Shown in pieces: positions 50,310-59,721 of a stretch of 64,000 bases of DNA. Within the stretch, counting starts at the first letter, position 1, and every line of letters begins with the position of its first letter. The position numbers and the translations under genes are program-made. The DNA lies in NCBI GenBank assembly GCA_901538445.1, contig LR594586.1:62001-126000 (forward strand). The letters are read 5' to 3'. Under the pieces are notes generated by a model. The model did not search any database, had not been told where the DNA came from, and saw nothing but the letters and a program-made list of their open reading frames with translations. The stretch is from Gemmataceae bacterium. GTDB lineage: Bacteria; Planctomycetota; Planctomycetia; Gemmatales; Gemmataceae.

Positions 50310-51318
50310 TGGCGCGCACCCCGGCCTGGTCGAGGGTGGCCATGCGGCCGACGACGGCCGCAGCGGCGTCGAGGAGAGGCATCAGCAGAAGTGCCCCCGT
50401 CCCCTCGCCGAGCCGCATCCCCCAGTTGTCTAAGGCCGGCTCCAGGCCGAGGTGGGCCAGCGCCGCTGCGTGGCCGGGTTCGGCGGAGAGGTGGGCGGCG
50501 ACCATGAACTGGGCGGTGCCGGGCCAGAGGTGTTCCGCGATGAGGGCCGCCGCCGTGGCGATGAACCCGTCAACGACGACCGACCTGCCCGAGGCCGCCG
50601 CCCTTCGATAGAAGCCGGCCATCGCCGCGATCTCGAGCCCGCACACCGACGCGACGGCGGCTTCGGGGTCAGCAGCCAGCACCCGGCTGGCGACGGCCAC
50701 GGCACGCCTCACTGCCGTGCGCTTCCGTTCCAACGCCAGCTGACCGGCTCCCGCTCCGGTGCCGACCGCCGCGTCGGGGGGCGACCCGGTGAGCAGCGCG
50801 GTCAGGCAACTGGCCGGGGTGCTGTTGCCGATGCCCATTTCACCCGCCGCGACCACGACCACGCCGTCGCGGGCGGCGTCCGCCGCCTGCTCCTCGCCGA
50901 CCGCCACGGCGGCGCGGAACTCCTCCACCGTGAGGGCCGGCTCCCGGGCGAGGTTCCGCGACCCGGCCCGCACCTTCCGGCACACGTGTACCGGCCCGTC
51001 CGGCAGCCCCGGCCCGGCCACCCCCACGTCGATCAGCCGGAGGCCGGTCCCGGTTGACGCCGCCAGGACGCTGCTCGCGGCACCGCCCGACACGATGGCG
51101 GCCACCATCTGGCGGGTGACGTCTGCGGGCCACGCGGTCACGCCCTCGGCCACGACGCCGTGGTCGGCGGCGAACAGCACAACCTGTCGGGGCGTCGTTC
51201 GCGGAGCCAGCGTCCTCTGGATCACGCACAGCCGGACGGCGAGGTCTTCCAGCCGCCCGAGGCTGCCGGGCGGCTTGACCAGGGCGTCCAGATGCGCGCG
51301 AGCGAGTCGTGGGGTCAT
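50299..51318 (-). CDS. cobT: Nicotinate-nucleotide:DMB phosphoribosyltransferase (CobT)
   Basis: 339 residues from the ATG at 51318 (TPRLARAHLDALVKPPGSLGRLEDLAVRL). Clear family motifs: VVLFAADHGVVAEGVTAWP, GEMGIGNSTPAS, GFIATAAALIA and the catalytic Glu in GMRLGEGTGALL. It activates the lower ligand for CobS. The overlap with the DUF5522 gene stop is 4 bases. Starts upstream of 51318 lie inside the DUF5522 gene and lack support. Confidence 0.9.
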   Translation of the reverse strand: MTPRLARAHLDALVKPPGSLGRLEDLAVRLCVIQRTLAPRTTPRQVVLFAADHGVVAEGVTAWPADVTRQMVAAIVSGGAASSVLAASTGTGLRLIDVGVAGPGLPDGPVHVCRKVRAGSRNLAREPALTVEEFRAAVAVGEEQAADAARDGVVVVAAGEMGIGNSTPASCLTALLTGSPPDAAVGTGAGAGQLALERKRTAVRRAVAVASRVLAADPEAAVASVCGLEIAAMAGFYRRAAASGRSVVVDGFIATAAALIAEHLWPGTAQFMVAAHLSAEPGHAAALAHLGLEPALDNWGMRLGEGTGALLLMPLLDAAAAVVGRMATLDQAGVRANEP

Positions 51319-51518
51319 TTCGATTCTCGAGTCGTTCGCGTCACACTCCCGTTCGCCGCCTGCTCGCGATCGGCGGGCGAGTTCCCGAACGGGCAGTGCC
51401 GACAGACGTTCTCGCAACAGCGGCCGCGTTTCCGGTGGTAGGCGGCGGTGAAGACCCACCTGCCGTTCTCGACGTAGTAGTCGATGCCCTCGACGGGGTG
51501 CGTGTCCGGGCGGCTCAT
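51315..51518 (-). CDS. DUF5522-like small Cys-rich protein, 67 aa
   Basis: ATG at 51518, overlapping the DPH6-like stop by 4 bases. GIDYYVENGRWVFTAAYHRKRGRCCENVCRHCPFGN carries the Cys-rich signature (CC...CRHCPF) of DUF5522 proteins. A metal or Fe-S site is likely. It sits inside the B12 operon, so it may assist the DPH6-like enzyme or cobinamide handling (inference). Confidence 0.75.
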   Translation of the reverse strand: MSRPDTHPVEGIDYYVENGRWVFTAAYHRKRGRCCENVCRHCPFGNSPADREQAANGSVTRTTRESK

Positions 51519-52201
51519 CGGGCTCCTCCTTCCCCCGGGATCAGGTCCGCAAACCAGAAGCCGTCCCGCTCGACCACCTCCCCGACCCGCACCGGGATCG
51601 GGCGGTCGAAGACCGGCCCGGCGTGGCAAAACGTGTGGAACTCGCCGTTCTCCCCGCACGGATCGACTCCGGTCGGAAGGTCGGCGAGCAGCCCGTGGTC
51701 GAACGCCCGGCCCGCGAAGGCCGGCGGCACGTGCCGGGGATCGACGCACGCCAGGGTCGCCCTCAGGCCGGCGGCGATCATCGCGCGGGCCAGCGCCGGG
51801 GTATCAGCCGGCGTCCCCCAGACCGGAAACAGCGGTTCGATCCCGGTGCCGGCCAGTTGCCGAACCCGGTACGCCCGGACGTCATCGAGGAACAGGTCGC
51901 CGAACGCGAATGCGGTCACCCCTTCCGCGACCGCCTTTCCGATCACGCCCCGCATCCGCGCCTCGTACTCGTCGTTCGAGCAGGGCCATGGCAGCGGCAC
52001 CGGCCACAGCGGTAGTCCGGCGGCGGCGGCCTGGGCCCGCACCAGTTCGGCCCGCACCCCGTGCATGGCCACCCGGTCGAACGCCTCGTTCAGGGTCGTC
52101 ACCAGCCCGGCCACCTCCACTTCGCCACGTTGCCGCAAGACGTGAAGCGCCCAGGCCGAGTCCTTGCCCGAACTCCACGACAACAACACTCTGGGCCTCA
52201 T
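51515..52201 (-). CDS. DPH6/DUF71-like ATP-pyrophosphatase (B12-linked), 228 aa
   Basis: ATG at 52201, overlapping the btuF-like stop by 4 bases. N-terminal PP-loop LLSWSSGKDSAW, then VTTLNEAFDRVAMHGVR and FAFGDLFLDDVRAYRVRQL typical of DUF71/COG2102 (diphthine-ammonia ligase) proteins. Diphthamide is not made in bacteria. Published comparative genomics has linked bacterial members of this family to B12 salvage. The operon position supports that reading. Confidence 0.8.
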   Translation of the reverse strand: MRPRVLLSWSSGKDSAWALHVLRQRGEVEVAGLVTTLNEAFDRVAMHGVRAELVRAQAAAAGLPLWPVPLPWPCSNDEYEARMRGVIGKAVAEGVTAFAFGDLFLDDVRAYRVRQLAGTGIEPLFPVWGTPADTPALARAMIAAGLRATLACVDPRHVPPAFAGRAFDHGLLADLPTGVDPCGENGEFHTFCHAGPVFDRPIPVRVGEVVERDGFWFADLIPGEGGAR

Positions 52202-53145
52202 GCTCCCACCGCCTGGCCCACGCCCAGCTCGGCGGGCCGCAGCCGGAGAGCAGAGGGTAGGCCGCGCGGGAGCGGGTGAACGTCGGGATGCAGGGCGTGG
52301 GCGAGAATCTCCAGGCTGTCGACGAGTCGGGGCCCCGGTCGGCTGAAGTAGGCGTTCCCGTCAGTGACGAACACCCGCCCGGCCCGCACGGCGGGCAGGT
52401 CCGCCCAGCCGGGGCGAGCCGCGAGGCCCGGCACATCGACCAGCGTTCGGTCCAGTGAGAAGCCGCAGCACGCGACGAACACCACGTCCGGGCGGGCGGC
52501 GACGACCTCCTCCCACGACAAGGTCCGCGACGGGTGGCCGGCCCGGCCGATCACCTCGTCGCCGCCGGCCAGCCGGACCAGTTCCGGCGACCAGTGGCCG
52601 CAGCTGAACGGCGGGTCGAGCCACTCCAGCAGGACGACGCGCGGGCGGGCGGCCACCCGGTCGGAGCGGGCGGCGACTTCACCGACTCGTCGTCGCAAGT
52701 CCGGGACTACGGCTTCGCCCCGGCCCACCACGCCCGCCGCCCGGCCCACCACCCGGAGCGTGTCCAGCACGTCTTCGAGCGACATCGGTTCGAGGTTGAC
52801 GACCCGTGGCCGACCCGGCAGCGAACAGGCGGCGGCGGTCACCTCGGCCTCGGCGACGGCGCACACGTCGCACAGCGCCTGGGTGACTACCAGGGTCGGG
52901 GCCAGCCGCTCCAGGGTCGGCAGGTCGAGGGTGTACAGCGCCCGTTGCGACTTCAGCCGCTCCCGCACCAGTGCGTCGATGTCGCGGCTACCGGCGTCGT
53001 GCGGGATGAGGGTCCGGGTGACCTTCGGCAGGTCGGCCACGAAGGGCGGGTGGTCGCACTCGTGGGTGACGCCGACGAGGGCGTTGCCCAGGCCGAGCTC
53101 GCACACGATCTCGGTCGCACTCGGTAAGAGGGAGACGATCCGCAT
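52198..53145 (-). CDS. btuF: BtuF-like cobalamin-binding protein, 315 aa
   Basis: ATG at 53145. Starts RIVSLLPSATEIVCELGLGNALVGVTHECDHPP with LTPSATE-type binding-protein motif, then LVVTQALCDVCAV, VVLLEWLDPPFSCGHWSPELV, and RPGPRLVDSLEILAHALHPD, as in planctomycete and actinobacterial cobalamin-binding proteins of ABC transporters. No clear signal peptide is visible, so it may be cytosolic or exported by another route. Transporter genes are not in the window. Confidence 0.8.
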   Translation of the reverse strand: MRIVSLLPSATEIVCELGLGNALVGVTHECDHPPFVADLPKVTRTLIPHDAGSRDIDALVRERLKSQRALYTLDLPTLERLAPTLVVTQALCDVCAVAEAEVTAAACSLPGRPRVVNLEPMSLEDVLDTLRVVGRAAGVVGRGEAVVPDLRRRVGEVAARSDRVAARPRVVLLEWLDPPFSCGHWSPELVRLAGGDEVIGRAGHPSRTLSWEEVVAARPDVVFVACCGFSLDRTLVDVPGLAARPGWADLPAVRAGRVFVTDGNAYFSRPGPRLVDSLEILAHALHPDVHPLPRGLPSALRLRPAELGVGQAVGA

Positions 53146-53166
53146 CGGTTGTCCTCCGGAGTAGGG

Positions 53167-53670
53167 TCAGCGGATTCGCACCGGCAGGCCCGATACCATC
53201 AGCGTGACCGCGTCGGCCGCCTGCGCGATGTGCTGATTCATCAGCCCCTGCAGTTCGACGAACTTCCGTCCGGCTGCCGTCGCAGCGTGGACCCCCATGC
53301 CGACCTCGTTCGTCACGACGAACAACTCGCACCCGACGGCCGGCCAGTCGGCGAACTCCGCCCGCGCCTCGTCCAGGCTGCATTGCAAATCGTACCCGTG
53401 GTCGGTGTAAATGTTCGTCAGCCACAGGGTGACGCAGTCCAGGACCGCGACCTCCCCGGGCAGCCGTAGGTGCCGGATCGACTTCTCCGCCTCGATCGTC
53501 CGCCAGCGGGCGTCCCGCTCGGCCCGGTGCCGGTCCACCCGGCGCGCGAAGTCGGCGTCCCACCGCCGGGCGGTGGCGATGTAGTACGGCGTCGCGGTCC
53601 GCTCCAGCGCCTGCCGCATGGCGTGCCCGGACTTGCCCGACCGCTCGCCGCCGGTGATCAGGTGGAGCAC
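53167..53670 (-). CDS. cobU: Adenosylcobinamide kinase/phosphate guanylyltransferase (CobU)
   Basis: GTG at 53670 gives LHLITGGERSGKSGHAMRQ with the P-loop GGERSGKS at residues 7-14. Then PYYIATARRWDADFARRVDRHRAERDARW (the conserved HRxxR region) and VLDCVTLWLTN and EVGMGVHA. It phosphorylates cobinamide and transfers GMP. Overlaps the DUF6580 gene by 13 bases. 167 residues, normal for the family. Confidence 0.9.
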   Translation of the reverse strand: MLHLITGGERSGKSGHAMRQALERTATPYYIATARRWDADFARRVDRHRAERDARWRTIEAEKSIRHLRLPGEVAVLDCVTLWLTNIYTDHGYDLQCSLDEARAEFADWPAVGCELFVVTNEVGMGVHAATAAGRKFVELQGLMNQHIAQAADAVTLMVSGLPVRIR

Positions 53671-54272
53671 GGTTCGAGCCTCAGTTTTGTCAACGCGGGG
53701 AACGTCACCTCCGCCAGCGCGAACGCTCCGAACAAGAGGCCGCTGTACGCGAGCGTCCCGACCAGGAAGTTCCGAAAGTACGGCAGGGCCATGACGAGGC
53801 ACTCCCCGTACCCGGCCAGGGTGTGCGGGTACAGTGAGCCGGTCGCCGGATTCGTACAGCCGCCCAGCCACACGCCGAGGTCGGTGACGAGCCAGTGCGT
53901 GAGCGAGGCCGCCACCCCGGCGACGAACACCCGCGTCGGGGTGACGGGCCGGATCAGCAGGCGGCCCCCGAGGGCGATCAGGGCGAAGGTGCCGTACACC
54001 CAGAGGAAGCCGGGGTAGAAGAGCACCCACTCGCCGAAGTACACGAACCGGTTGAGGACCACGTCCGACAGCCACAGGGTGAGCAGCGGCAGTCCGACCG
54101 CCTTCCACCGGCCGGTCAGGTGCGCCCCACCGAACAGGGCCATCGCGCCGAGCGGCGTGAGGTGCCCGATCGGGCTGTGCGGGGCGTTCGCGAGCAGCCG
54201 GGCCACCCCGGCCAGCAGCACGAACGCGAAGAGCGTGGCGAAGCGGGCATCAATTCGGCGGGGCATAGGCAT
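53658..54272 (-). CDS. DUF6580 membrane protein, putative B12/cobalt-linked uptake component, 204 aa
   Basis: ATG at 54272. About five membrane segments, and GHLTPLGAMALFGGAHLTGRWKAVGLPLLTLWLSDVVLNRF is characteristic of DUF6580. Related proteins are thought to resemble ECF-type substrate-binding membrane components. Its place in a riboswitch-controlled B12 operon supports a cobinamide or cobalt uptake role (inference). It lies 99 bases downstream of the DUF1559 gene. Confidence 0.75.
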   Translation of the reverse strand: MPMPRRIDARFATLFAFVLLAGVARLLANAPHSPIGHLTPLGAMALFGGAHLTGRWKAVGLPLLTLWLSDVVLNRFVYFGEWVLFYPGFLWVYGTFALIALGGRLLIRPVTPTRVFVAGVAASLTHWLVTDLGVWLGGCTNPATGSLYPHTLAGYGECLVMALPYFRNFLVGTLAYSGLLFGAFALAEVTFPALTKLRLEPCST

Positions 54273-54371
54273 CTGAGGTCTCCGGATCGTGGGTCGTGTG
54301 TGTGAACGAGGGGGCGGACAGGCACGGGTCGGCCGGGCGAGTCCTCACTCGCCCGGCCGACCCGCCAGCGC

Positions 54372-55163
54372 TTACTCCTTGCCGAACACAGTGTCGTCGG
54401 TGCCGATGTCCCAGACGACCTCCTTCGTGCGGAGGGCGGTCGCAGCCGGGTTCTCCCACGACGGCGGGCCGTTGACGGTCGGGGTGCGGGTTTCGACGTG
54501 GCCGTCCGCGAAGCACACGTTGGCGGTCCCGCCGTGGCGGAAGTGCGCGTTTGGGAGCTTCTGCGACGGGGACGACAGGTACCAGTTCTCGGTCAGCTTG
54601 TCGAACGGGGCGCCGAACGGCACGTTGGCCGAGTCGGCGAAGGCGACGGTGGCGGACGTGCCGCGCCGGTTGCTCACCGAAAAGATGGTTTCACCGGCCA
54701 CGTCCCAGGTCGAGAAGTTGTCGTTGTAGGCATAGCTTGCAACCGGGACGTCGAACCGCAGGGCGAACCGCTCGGGGGTAAAGTTGGGACACTGGACGAT
54801 GGCGCGGTTGCTCTCGAGGTACGGGGCCAGGATGCCTTTGCTCGGGTCCATGACGCGGGGCGTCGAGGTGTCGTTCGTGATCAGCCCAAACCAGTACAGG
54901 TCGGTGAACGTACTCGCCGGCGAGGACCTCATCGAGGACACGGTGAACTTGCCGCCGTTAGCGTCGGCGTGATTGTGCAGGGCCAGCCCGAGTTGCTTCA
55001 GGCTGTTGGCGCACTTGATTCGGGCGGCGGCGGCCCGCACCTTCTGTACGGCGGGCAGGAGCAGGCCGATCAGCACCGCGATGATGGCGATGACGACCAG
55101 CAACTCGATCAGTGTATACGCGCGACGGGACGTGCGGCGGTGTGCCGCGAAAACGGGACGCAC
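54372..55163 (-). CDS. DUF1559 protein with type IV-pilin-like N-terminus, 263 aa
   Basis: GTG at 55163 with AAGGAG about 9 bases upstream. N-terminal prepilin-like site and helix ([28 protein letters not shown]) and the DUF1559 hallmark [26 protein letters not shown]. The end has [17 protein letters not shown], also typical. Planctomycetes hold very many DUF1559 genes. What is unusual is its place as first gene behind a cobalamin riboswitch. Probably exported and membrane-anchored; its role in B12 handling is not known. Confidence 0.85.
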   Translation of the reverse strand: MRPVFAAHRRTSRRAYTLIELLVVIAIIAVLIGLLLPAVQKVRAAAARIKCANSLKQLGLALHNHADANGGKFTVSSMRSSPASTFTDLYWFGLITNDTSTPRVMDPSKGILAPYLESNRAIVQCPNFTPERFALRFDVPVASYAYNDNFSTWDVAGETIFSVSNRRGTSATVAFADSANVPFGAPFDKLTENWYLSSPSQKLPNAHFRHGGTANVCFADGHVETRTPTVNGPPSWENPAATALRTKEVVWDIGTDDTVFGKE

Positions 55164-55299
55164 AGGTCCACTCCTTCTCGCCGGGACGGGCGAAAGGGTA
55201 CCTGCGGATGACCGGGGGCGGACAGACAGGGTGTGCGCACGAACGCAGACGGAACGGCCTGTCGATCCGGTCGCCTGGGTCCGAGGCACCGAACAGCGT

Positions 55300-55475
55300 T
55301 CGACAGGCAGGTCTTCTGGCTTACGGCTCGTAGCGAGTTCCGGGCGGCCTTCCCGTGACGGGCGTCACAGTGGCGAGGAGTGCCCGAGACTCTGACCGAA
55401 TACAGCAGCGGCCCTGCGCCGGATTCACACCGGCTTCCCTTTTCATCGCCCCAAATCGGGGCGAACCTGTCACAA
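55300..55475 (-). ncRNA. Cobalamin (AdoCbl) riboswitch
   Basis: Read on the minus strand: AGGTTCGCC (P2-like start), GGGAAGCCGGTGTGAATCCG, GCAGGGCCGCTGCTG, GAGTCTCG, CCACTGTGACGC, and the B12 box AGCCAGAAGACCTGCC at 55321-55306. These match the conserved cobalamin riboswitch elements in order. It precedes the DUF1559-cob operon by 137 bases, so B12 probably represses the operon. Confidence 0.9.
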
Positions 55476-55480
55476 GAAGA

Positions 55481-55509
55481 AAACTATCTGCGATGCATTC
55501 GCGTGTCAA
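55481..55509 (-). promoter_or_regulatory. Promoter of the B12 operon
   Basis: On the minus strand TTGACA (55509-55504), a 17-base spacer, and TAGTTT (55486-55481). A start about 7 bases downstream falls at ~55474, exactly where the riboswitch begins, which supports the call. Confidence 0.6.
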
Positions 55510-55558
55510 TAGAAGACCGTCCAGTTTGGGTCGAAAATTCAAAAGATCTAGAATAAAG

Positions 55559-55577
55559 ACATATATTTTATATATGT
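55559..55577. terminator. AT-rich hairpin downstream of sulfatase 1
   Basis: ACATATA, loop TTTTA, TATATGT. On the minus strand it is followed by CTTTATT. Placed 104 bases after the sulfatase stop and upstream of the B12 promoter, it may stop sulfatase transcription. Its AT stem is weak. Confidence 0.35.
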
Positions 55578-55680
55578 AATGGAGTGATGGAGGTCCATGT
55601 TCTCCCGTCCCGCAGACAACTACATGTCGCCTGTCACGACCACAAGCTCAGACTCCGGGTTCACCAATCTGCTGAACACA

Positions 55681-57156
55681 TCATTTGGGACCCACAGAGC
55701 GTTCGCGCGCCGCGCCCAACTCGACTCGCATCTCCTTCAGGACATTCGTATAGGTGGCGTCCCGGGCCAGATTTTTATACTCCTCTTTATCGTGATCGTG
55801 GTCATAGAGTTCTTCTCCGGCTTTGCCCCACGAGGTGAAGCGCCAGCGCCGCGTTCGGACGGATTCGCCGTCGCCGTTAAGTGTGTACGCGCTTCGTCTT
55901 TGCCAGTCGTCTCGAGTCGGTTCTTCGAGCAAAGGACGTAGACTCCTGCCCTGCACGAGGGCCGGTATTTTGGAGCCGGCTCCGGCCAGATCGGCCAGAG
56001 TCGGGTACAGATCTACCAATTCAACGAGAGCCTCTGACTTTTTCCCCCAAGCGGCTTTATGCCTCGGTGCAGAAATGATCAGCGGGACGCGCGTCGAGTC
56101 CTCGAATAGGCTGAGTTTTTGCCAGCAGTCATGCTCCCCAAGGTTGTACCCGTGGTCCGATACAAAGACCACAACCGTGTTCTGGCGTAGCCGGAGCCGG
56201 TCCAGAGCATCGAGGAGCTTCCCGACTTGCTCATCCATGAAACTCACGCTTGCGTAGTAGCCTGCGATTGCCTCTTGTTGGGCCGCCTCACTCATTTTGT
56301 ATCGCAAGGCGTTGCTCATCCGCCTGCCGGGTTCCGGCACGTCATCGAGGTCACCAACTGGCACCTTGGGGGGGACCATGTCAGTCGGCGCGTACTGGCG
56401 AGCCCACCGGCGTGGGACAACGAACGGGACGTGTGGGCGGACGAAGCCCACGGCGAGGAAGAACGGCGCTTCGGGCTTGATGCGCTTGTCGCCCGGCGAT
56501 GTGGTCCGTGAACTCCGGCTTTCGAGAATCGCGACGGCCTGCTGGGCCGAGAGTACGTCCGCTTGTGTTGCGGCGGCATCATCGACTTCGAGCGTCGCGA
56601 ACTTGGTGCCCCAGTCCCGGTCCGGGGTAAGGTCCCTCAACTTGCCAGGAGTTCGGGACTCCGGGGCGCAGACGTTGTACGTCCAGTCCCACGAGTCCGG
56701 CTCGTCCCCCCCGGCGGTGCCCGCTTCGATGCCCCCTGGCACGGACATGTGGTAGATTTTGGAGACTCGGGCCGAGAAGTACCCGTTCCGGCGGAGCAAC
56801 TCGGCAACACTTGGGTGCGCCTTCAGGTGCGGGTTGGTGGACTTGTACGAGCCCACCGCCTGGCTGTTGCCCAGCATCTTGGTCGTGCCCGGGTACAGGC
56901 CACTCATGATGGAAGCGCGCGACGGCCCGCACACCACGAACTGGCAGTAGGCCCGGTTAAACTGGACCCCCTCTCGCGCCAGGCGATCCAGGTTAGGAGT
57001 CTTACACACGGTGCTTCCGTACGTCCCGAGGCACGCCCTGAGATCATCGGCAACGATCAAGAGTACGTTCGGAGAAGGTTCGGCGGCATGTGCTACCGCC
57101 GGTGACAGCAGCCCCGTGAGTGCCATGGCGACCGTGACCGTCCGGATCAAGCACAT
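55681..57156 (-). CDS. Sulfatase 1 (type I, Cys-type), 491 aa
   Basis: ATG at 57156. Signal peptide to about residue 24 (AVAHAA). Metal-binding DD at 37-38, and the sulfatase signature CGPSR at 76-80, where C76 becomes formylglycine. Then VAFFLAVGF-type RPHVPFVVP, VVVFVSDHGYNLGEHD and FEDSTRVPLIISAPR. This is the iduronate-sulfatase-like planctomycete group. Exported; removes sulfate from polysaccharides. Divergent from the DUF1592 gene. Confidence 0.9.
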   Translation of the reverse strand: MCLIRTVTVAMALTGLLSPAVAHAAEPSPNVLLIVADDLRACLGTYGSTVCKTPNLDRLAREGVQFNRAYCQFVVCGPSRASIMSGLYPGTTKMLGNSQAVGSYKSTNPHLKAHPSVAELLRRNGYFSARVSKIYHMSVPGGIEAGTAGGDEPDSWDWTYNVCAPESRTPGKLRDLTPDRDWGTKFATLEVDDAAATQADVLSAQQAVAILESRSSRTTSPGDKRIKPEAPFFLAVGFVRPHVPFVVPRRWARQYAPTDMVPPKVPVGDLDDVPEPGRRMSNALRYKMSEAAQQEAIAGYYASVSFMDEQVGKLLDALDRLRLRQNTVVVFVSDHGYNLGEHDCWQKLSLFEDSTRVPLIISAPRHKAAWGKKSEALVELVDLYPTLADLAGAGSKIPALVQGRSLRPLLEEPTRDDWQRRSAYTLNGDGESVRTRRWRFTSWGKAGEELYDHDHDKEEYKNLARDATYTNVLKEMRVELGAARERSVGPK

Positions 57157-57633
57157 GACGACCCCAAAAAACGGAGCGATGAAGAGAACCGGTTACTGGG
57201 CCGAACTGCTTTGGCTCACACCGTCGCCGACGCAGCAGGTTCAGCACACCTACATCTCCACACTTTCCTGATAAGTGTCACAGCCAGGGTGACACGGAAG
57301 GGTTTCGCCCCGGTCCCGAGGCAGATGGAGGATTTCGGGACACGGGAAAAGGTCGGTCGGCGGCCACGCGGAAAATTTTCACTTGAGAGAGATCGGGCCC
57401 AGAGCCGCTATCTCCCGCCTCACGGACCCCACATCAAATCGAGTTGGCCGGGGATGTTTATCTCGAGAGACATTCTTGGTGACACTTCGGGGCCACACGT
57501 GGTGAACGAAGAAGGTGGAACGAGCCAAGTGGGTTGTCCAAGTGAACGTGCCGGGGATTGAGGGTTTTTTGCCCGGCGCATTCCCTTGTTCGCGGCGCCA
57601 CTTAATGCGGGGCCCAAAGTAGTAGAGGTAACG
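57157..57633. other. Divergent intergenic region, sulfatase 1 / DUF1592 protein
   Basis: About 475 bases without a gene. Contains a hairpin (GTGTCAC at 57275, loop AGCCAGG, GTGACAC ending 57295) and start signals for both flanking genes. No further feature recognised. Confidence 0.5.
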
Positions 57634-59562
57634 ATGATCGGGTACTGCTTCCAGTTCCTCATCTCCGCGAGTTGCAGCCTGCCGATCACTGGAGGCGGCG
57701 TGCCGGCCGCAGAACCGATACCGAAAGAGGTCGGAACGTTTCTTGAGGAGTACTGCGTTCGCTGCCACAACTCGAGAGAGGCCAAGGGGGAACTGAACTT
57801 TGAAGCAATTGCGGATGGAGGGAAAGTTCGCCTAGGCGACTTTAAGCATTGGCAGGCCGCGGCCTCGCGGGTGGCGTGGGGGCAAATGCCACCCGGGCGC
57901 GCCAATCAGCCGACCGATGCCGAGCGGGCTGAGTTCGCTCGGTGGTACAGGGCCACATTCGTTCGTGGTGCGGCCCGCCTGGTTCCGTATCGGGTCCGAA
58001 GGCTGTCGACTCCCGAGTACACGCGTACCATTGATACACTCATTGGGGCCGCCGTTACTGCACCCGGCGAGGCCGGCTCTCTTGTCTTGCAGCTCATGCC
58101 CGCGGACCCCAGGGGGGCAAGTGGGTTTACCAATGACACCAGCGGCAGCGCGATCACGCTCGCCCTGTGGGAAAAGTACGACGCGGTCGCCGACGCCGCT
58201 GTGGCCCGGTTGTTCAGCCCCGATAGTGCGAAGTTGCTCAAGAACTATTCCGGTGCGGCGGGGCAAGGGAACTTGACTCCGGCGGGTGCCGCGGAGTTTC
58301 TCGACGCGTTCCGATCTCGTGCCTTGCGGCGGCCGATCGGCAAGACTGACCAGCTCCGGCATGCAGAAATGGTTCGCGACTCGAAAGCTGAAAATTTGCC
58401 CCTCGTTCTGAAGCGCGAAGCCAAATCGATCCTCATGTCACCCGAGTTCCTTTATCGAGGGCTTCTCGCCCCCGTGGGTCCGGGGGGGCGCGGCGACAGC
58501 TACGAGCTCGCCGAACGCATGAGTTACTTCTTGTGGGCCGACATGCCGGACGCCGAGTTGCTCGCCGCGGCCGGGACGGGCAAGCTCAGCGATGAGGCCA
58601 CACTGAAAACCCAGTTGCGTCGAATGTGGGCCTCCCCGAAGGCCCGCTCACTCGCCGACGTTTTCGGAGTTGAATGGCTCCAGTTGAACGAGATTGATTC
58701 CCTCCCGGTGGAATCGGCGCACGCGGCGGCCCTCAAAGGGCAAGCGACTGAGTTGCTCTCTTACCTGATCTCGAGCGACCGCCCGATCCGTGAGCTGTTT
58801 GATACGCGCACCGAGTTTGTCAACCCTTACGTCGCGAACTACTATCGTCCGGACCTTCCCCAACTGCCGCCTGGCGCGCGTCGCCCGAAGGGCACGGTGC
58901 CGCTGGAGGCCCTTGAACTCCGAAACACTAGCGGGCGGGGCGGCCTGTTGACGCTGCCGGGTGTCCTGACCATGAACAAGGGACCAATTCAGCGTGGGGC
59001 GTGGGTTCTCGAGCGGATACTCGGCGAGCACCTGGGAGAGCCCCCACCGGACGTCCCACCGATCAAGCCTGCCAAACCCGGGGTCAAGTCTTCGTTCCGT
59101 GAACGATTTGCCGAGCACAGGGCTCGCCCGGCGTGCGCCTCGTGCCACGACCGGATCGACCCGCTCGGCTTCGCGTTCGAACTTTACAACGACGTTGGCG
59201 GTTTCCGACCCGCCGCTGACGCTGGGTCGCAGAAGCCCGGCCTCCCGACGGTAGCCGCTCTGTCAAATGGTCGGCTCGAGGTCACTGATGCGGCAGGGCA
59301 GTTGCCCTCGGGAGAAAAGTTTAAGGACTGCGGAGAGTTGCGACACCTCCTTACCACAAAGCTCTGGCCTCGGGTCGTGGACAACCTGGTTCGCCAGGTG
59401 CTTGCGTACGCGCTGGCGCGAGAGCTCCAGGCAGGTGACGAACTGGTGATCGAAGAGCTTGTCGCCCGCCTCTCGAAGCCCGGGGCGACCTGGGGCGACC
59501 TCATCACTGGGGTGGTGCTGAGCCCTCCGTTTCGGCTCGCGAAGTACGCGTCGGCCCCATAG
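57634..59562 (+). CDS. DUF1592/DUF1588/DUF1585-type cytochrome-like protein, 642 aa
   Basis: ATG at 57634 chosen for GAGGTAACG upstream (the longer start at 57586 lacks one). Signal-like start (IGYCFQFLISASC). Heme-type CVRCH at 41-45, DUF1587/1595 region (RRLSTPEYTRTIDTLIG; AFRSRALRRPI), DUF1592 (about 255-385, AERMSYFLWADMPDAELL), DUF1588 (RGGLLTLPGVLTMN) with CASCHDRIDPLGFAFE near residue 501, and DUF1585 at the end (LVRQVLAYALAREL). These proteins pair with DUF1552 proteins. Probably periplasmic redox or binding role. Confidence 0.9.
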   Translation: MIGYCFQFLISASCSLPITGGGVPAAEPIPKEVGTFLEEYCVRCHNSREAKGELNFEAIADGGKVRLGDFKHWQAAASRVAWGQMPPGRANQPTDAERAEFARWYRATFVRGAARLVPYRVRRLSTPEYTRTIDTLIGAAVTAPGEAGSLVLQLMPADPRGASGFTNDTSGSAITLALWEKYDAVADAAVARLFSPDSAKLLKNYSGAAGQGNLTPAGAAEFLDAFRSRALRRPIGKTDQLRHAEMVRDSKAENLPLVLKREAKSILMSPEFLYRGLLAPVGPGGRGDSYELAERMSYFLWADMPDAELLAAAGTGKLSDEATLKTQLRRMWASPKARSLADVFGVEWLQLNEIDSLPVESAHAAALKGQATELLSYLISSDRPIRELFDTRTEFVNPYVANYYRPDLPQLPPGARRPKGTVPLEALELRNTSGRGGLLTLPGVLTMNKGPIQRGAWVLERILGEHLGEPPPDVPPIKPAKPGVKSSFRERFAEHRARPACASCHDRIDPLGFAFELYNDVGGFRPAADAGSQKPGLPTVAALSNGRLEVTDAAGQLPSGEKFKDCGELRHLLTTKLWPRVVDNLVRQVLAYALARELQAGDELVIEELVARLSKPGATWGDLITGVVLSPPFRLAKYASAP

Positions 59563-59721
59563 ATCCGCACGCCTGCCCCGGGAGCGAAAAACCATCTCGG
59601 CCGCTCGAGTCGGCAGGCGTCCCAAGCCGGCCCTGTCTGCGCTGCTGGTTTCATCCGGTCCACCTGTGCCTTTGCTGGCACAAGCGTCGCCCCTGCGTGA
59701 CGTACCATCGAGGAGTGTTTC

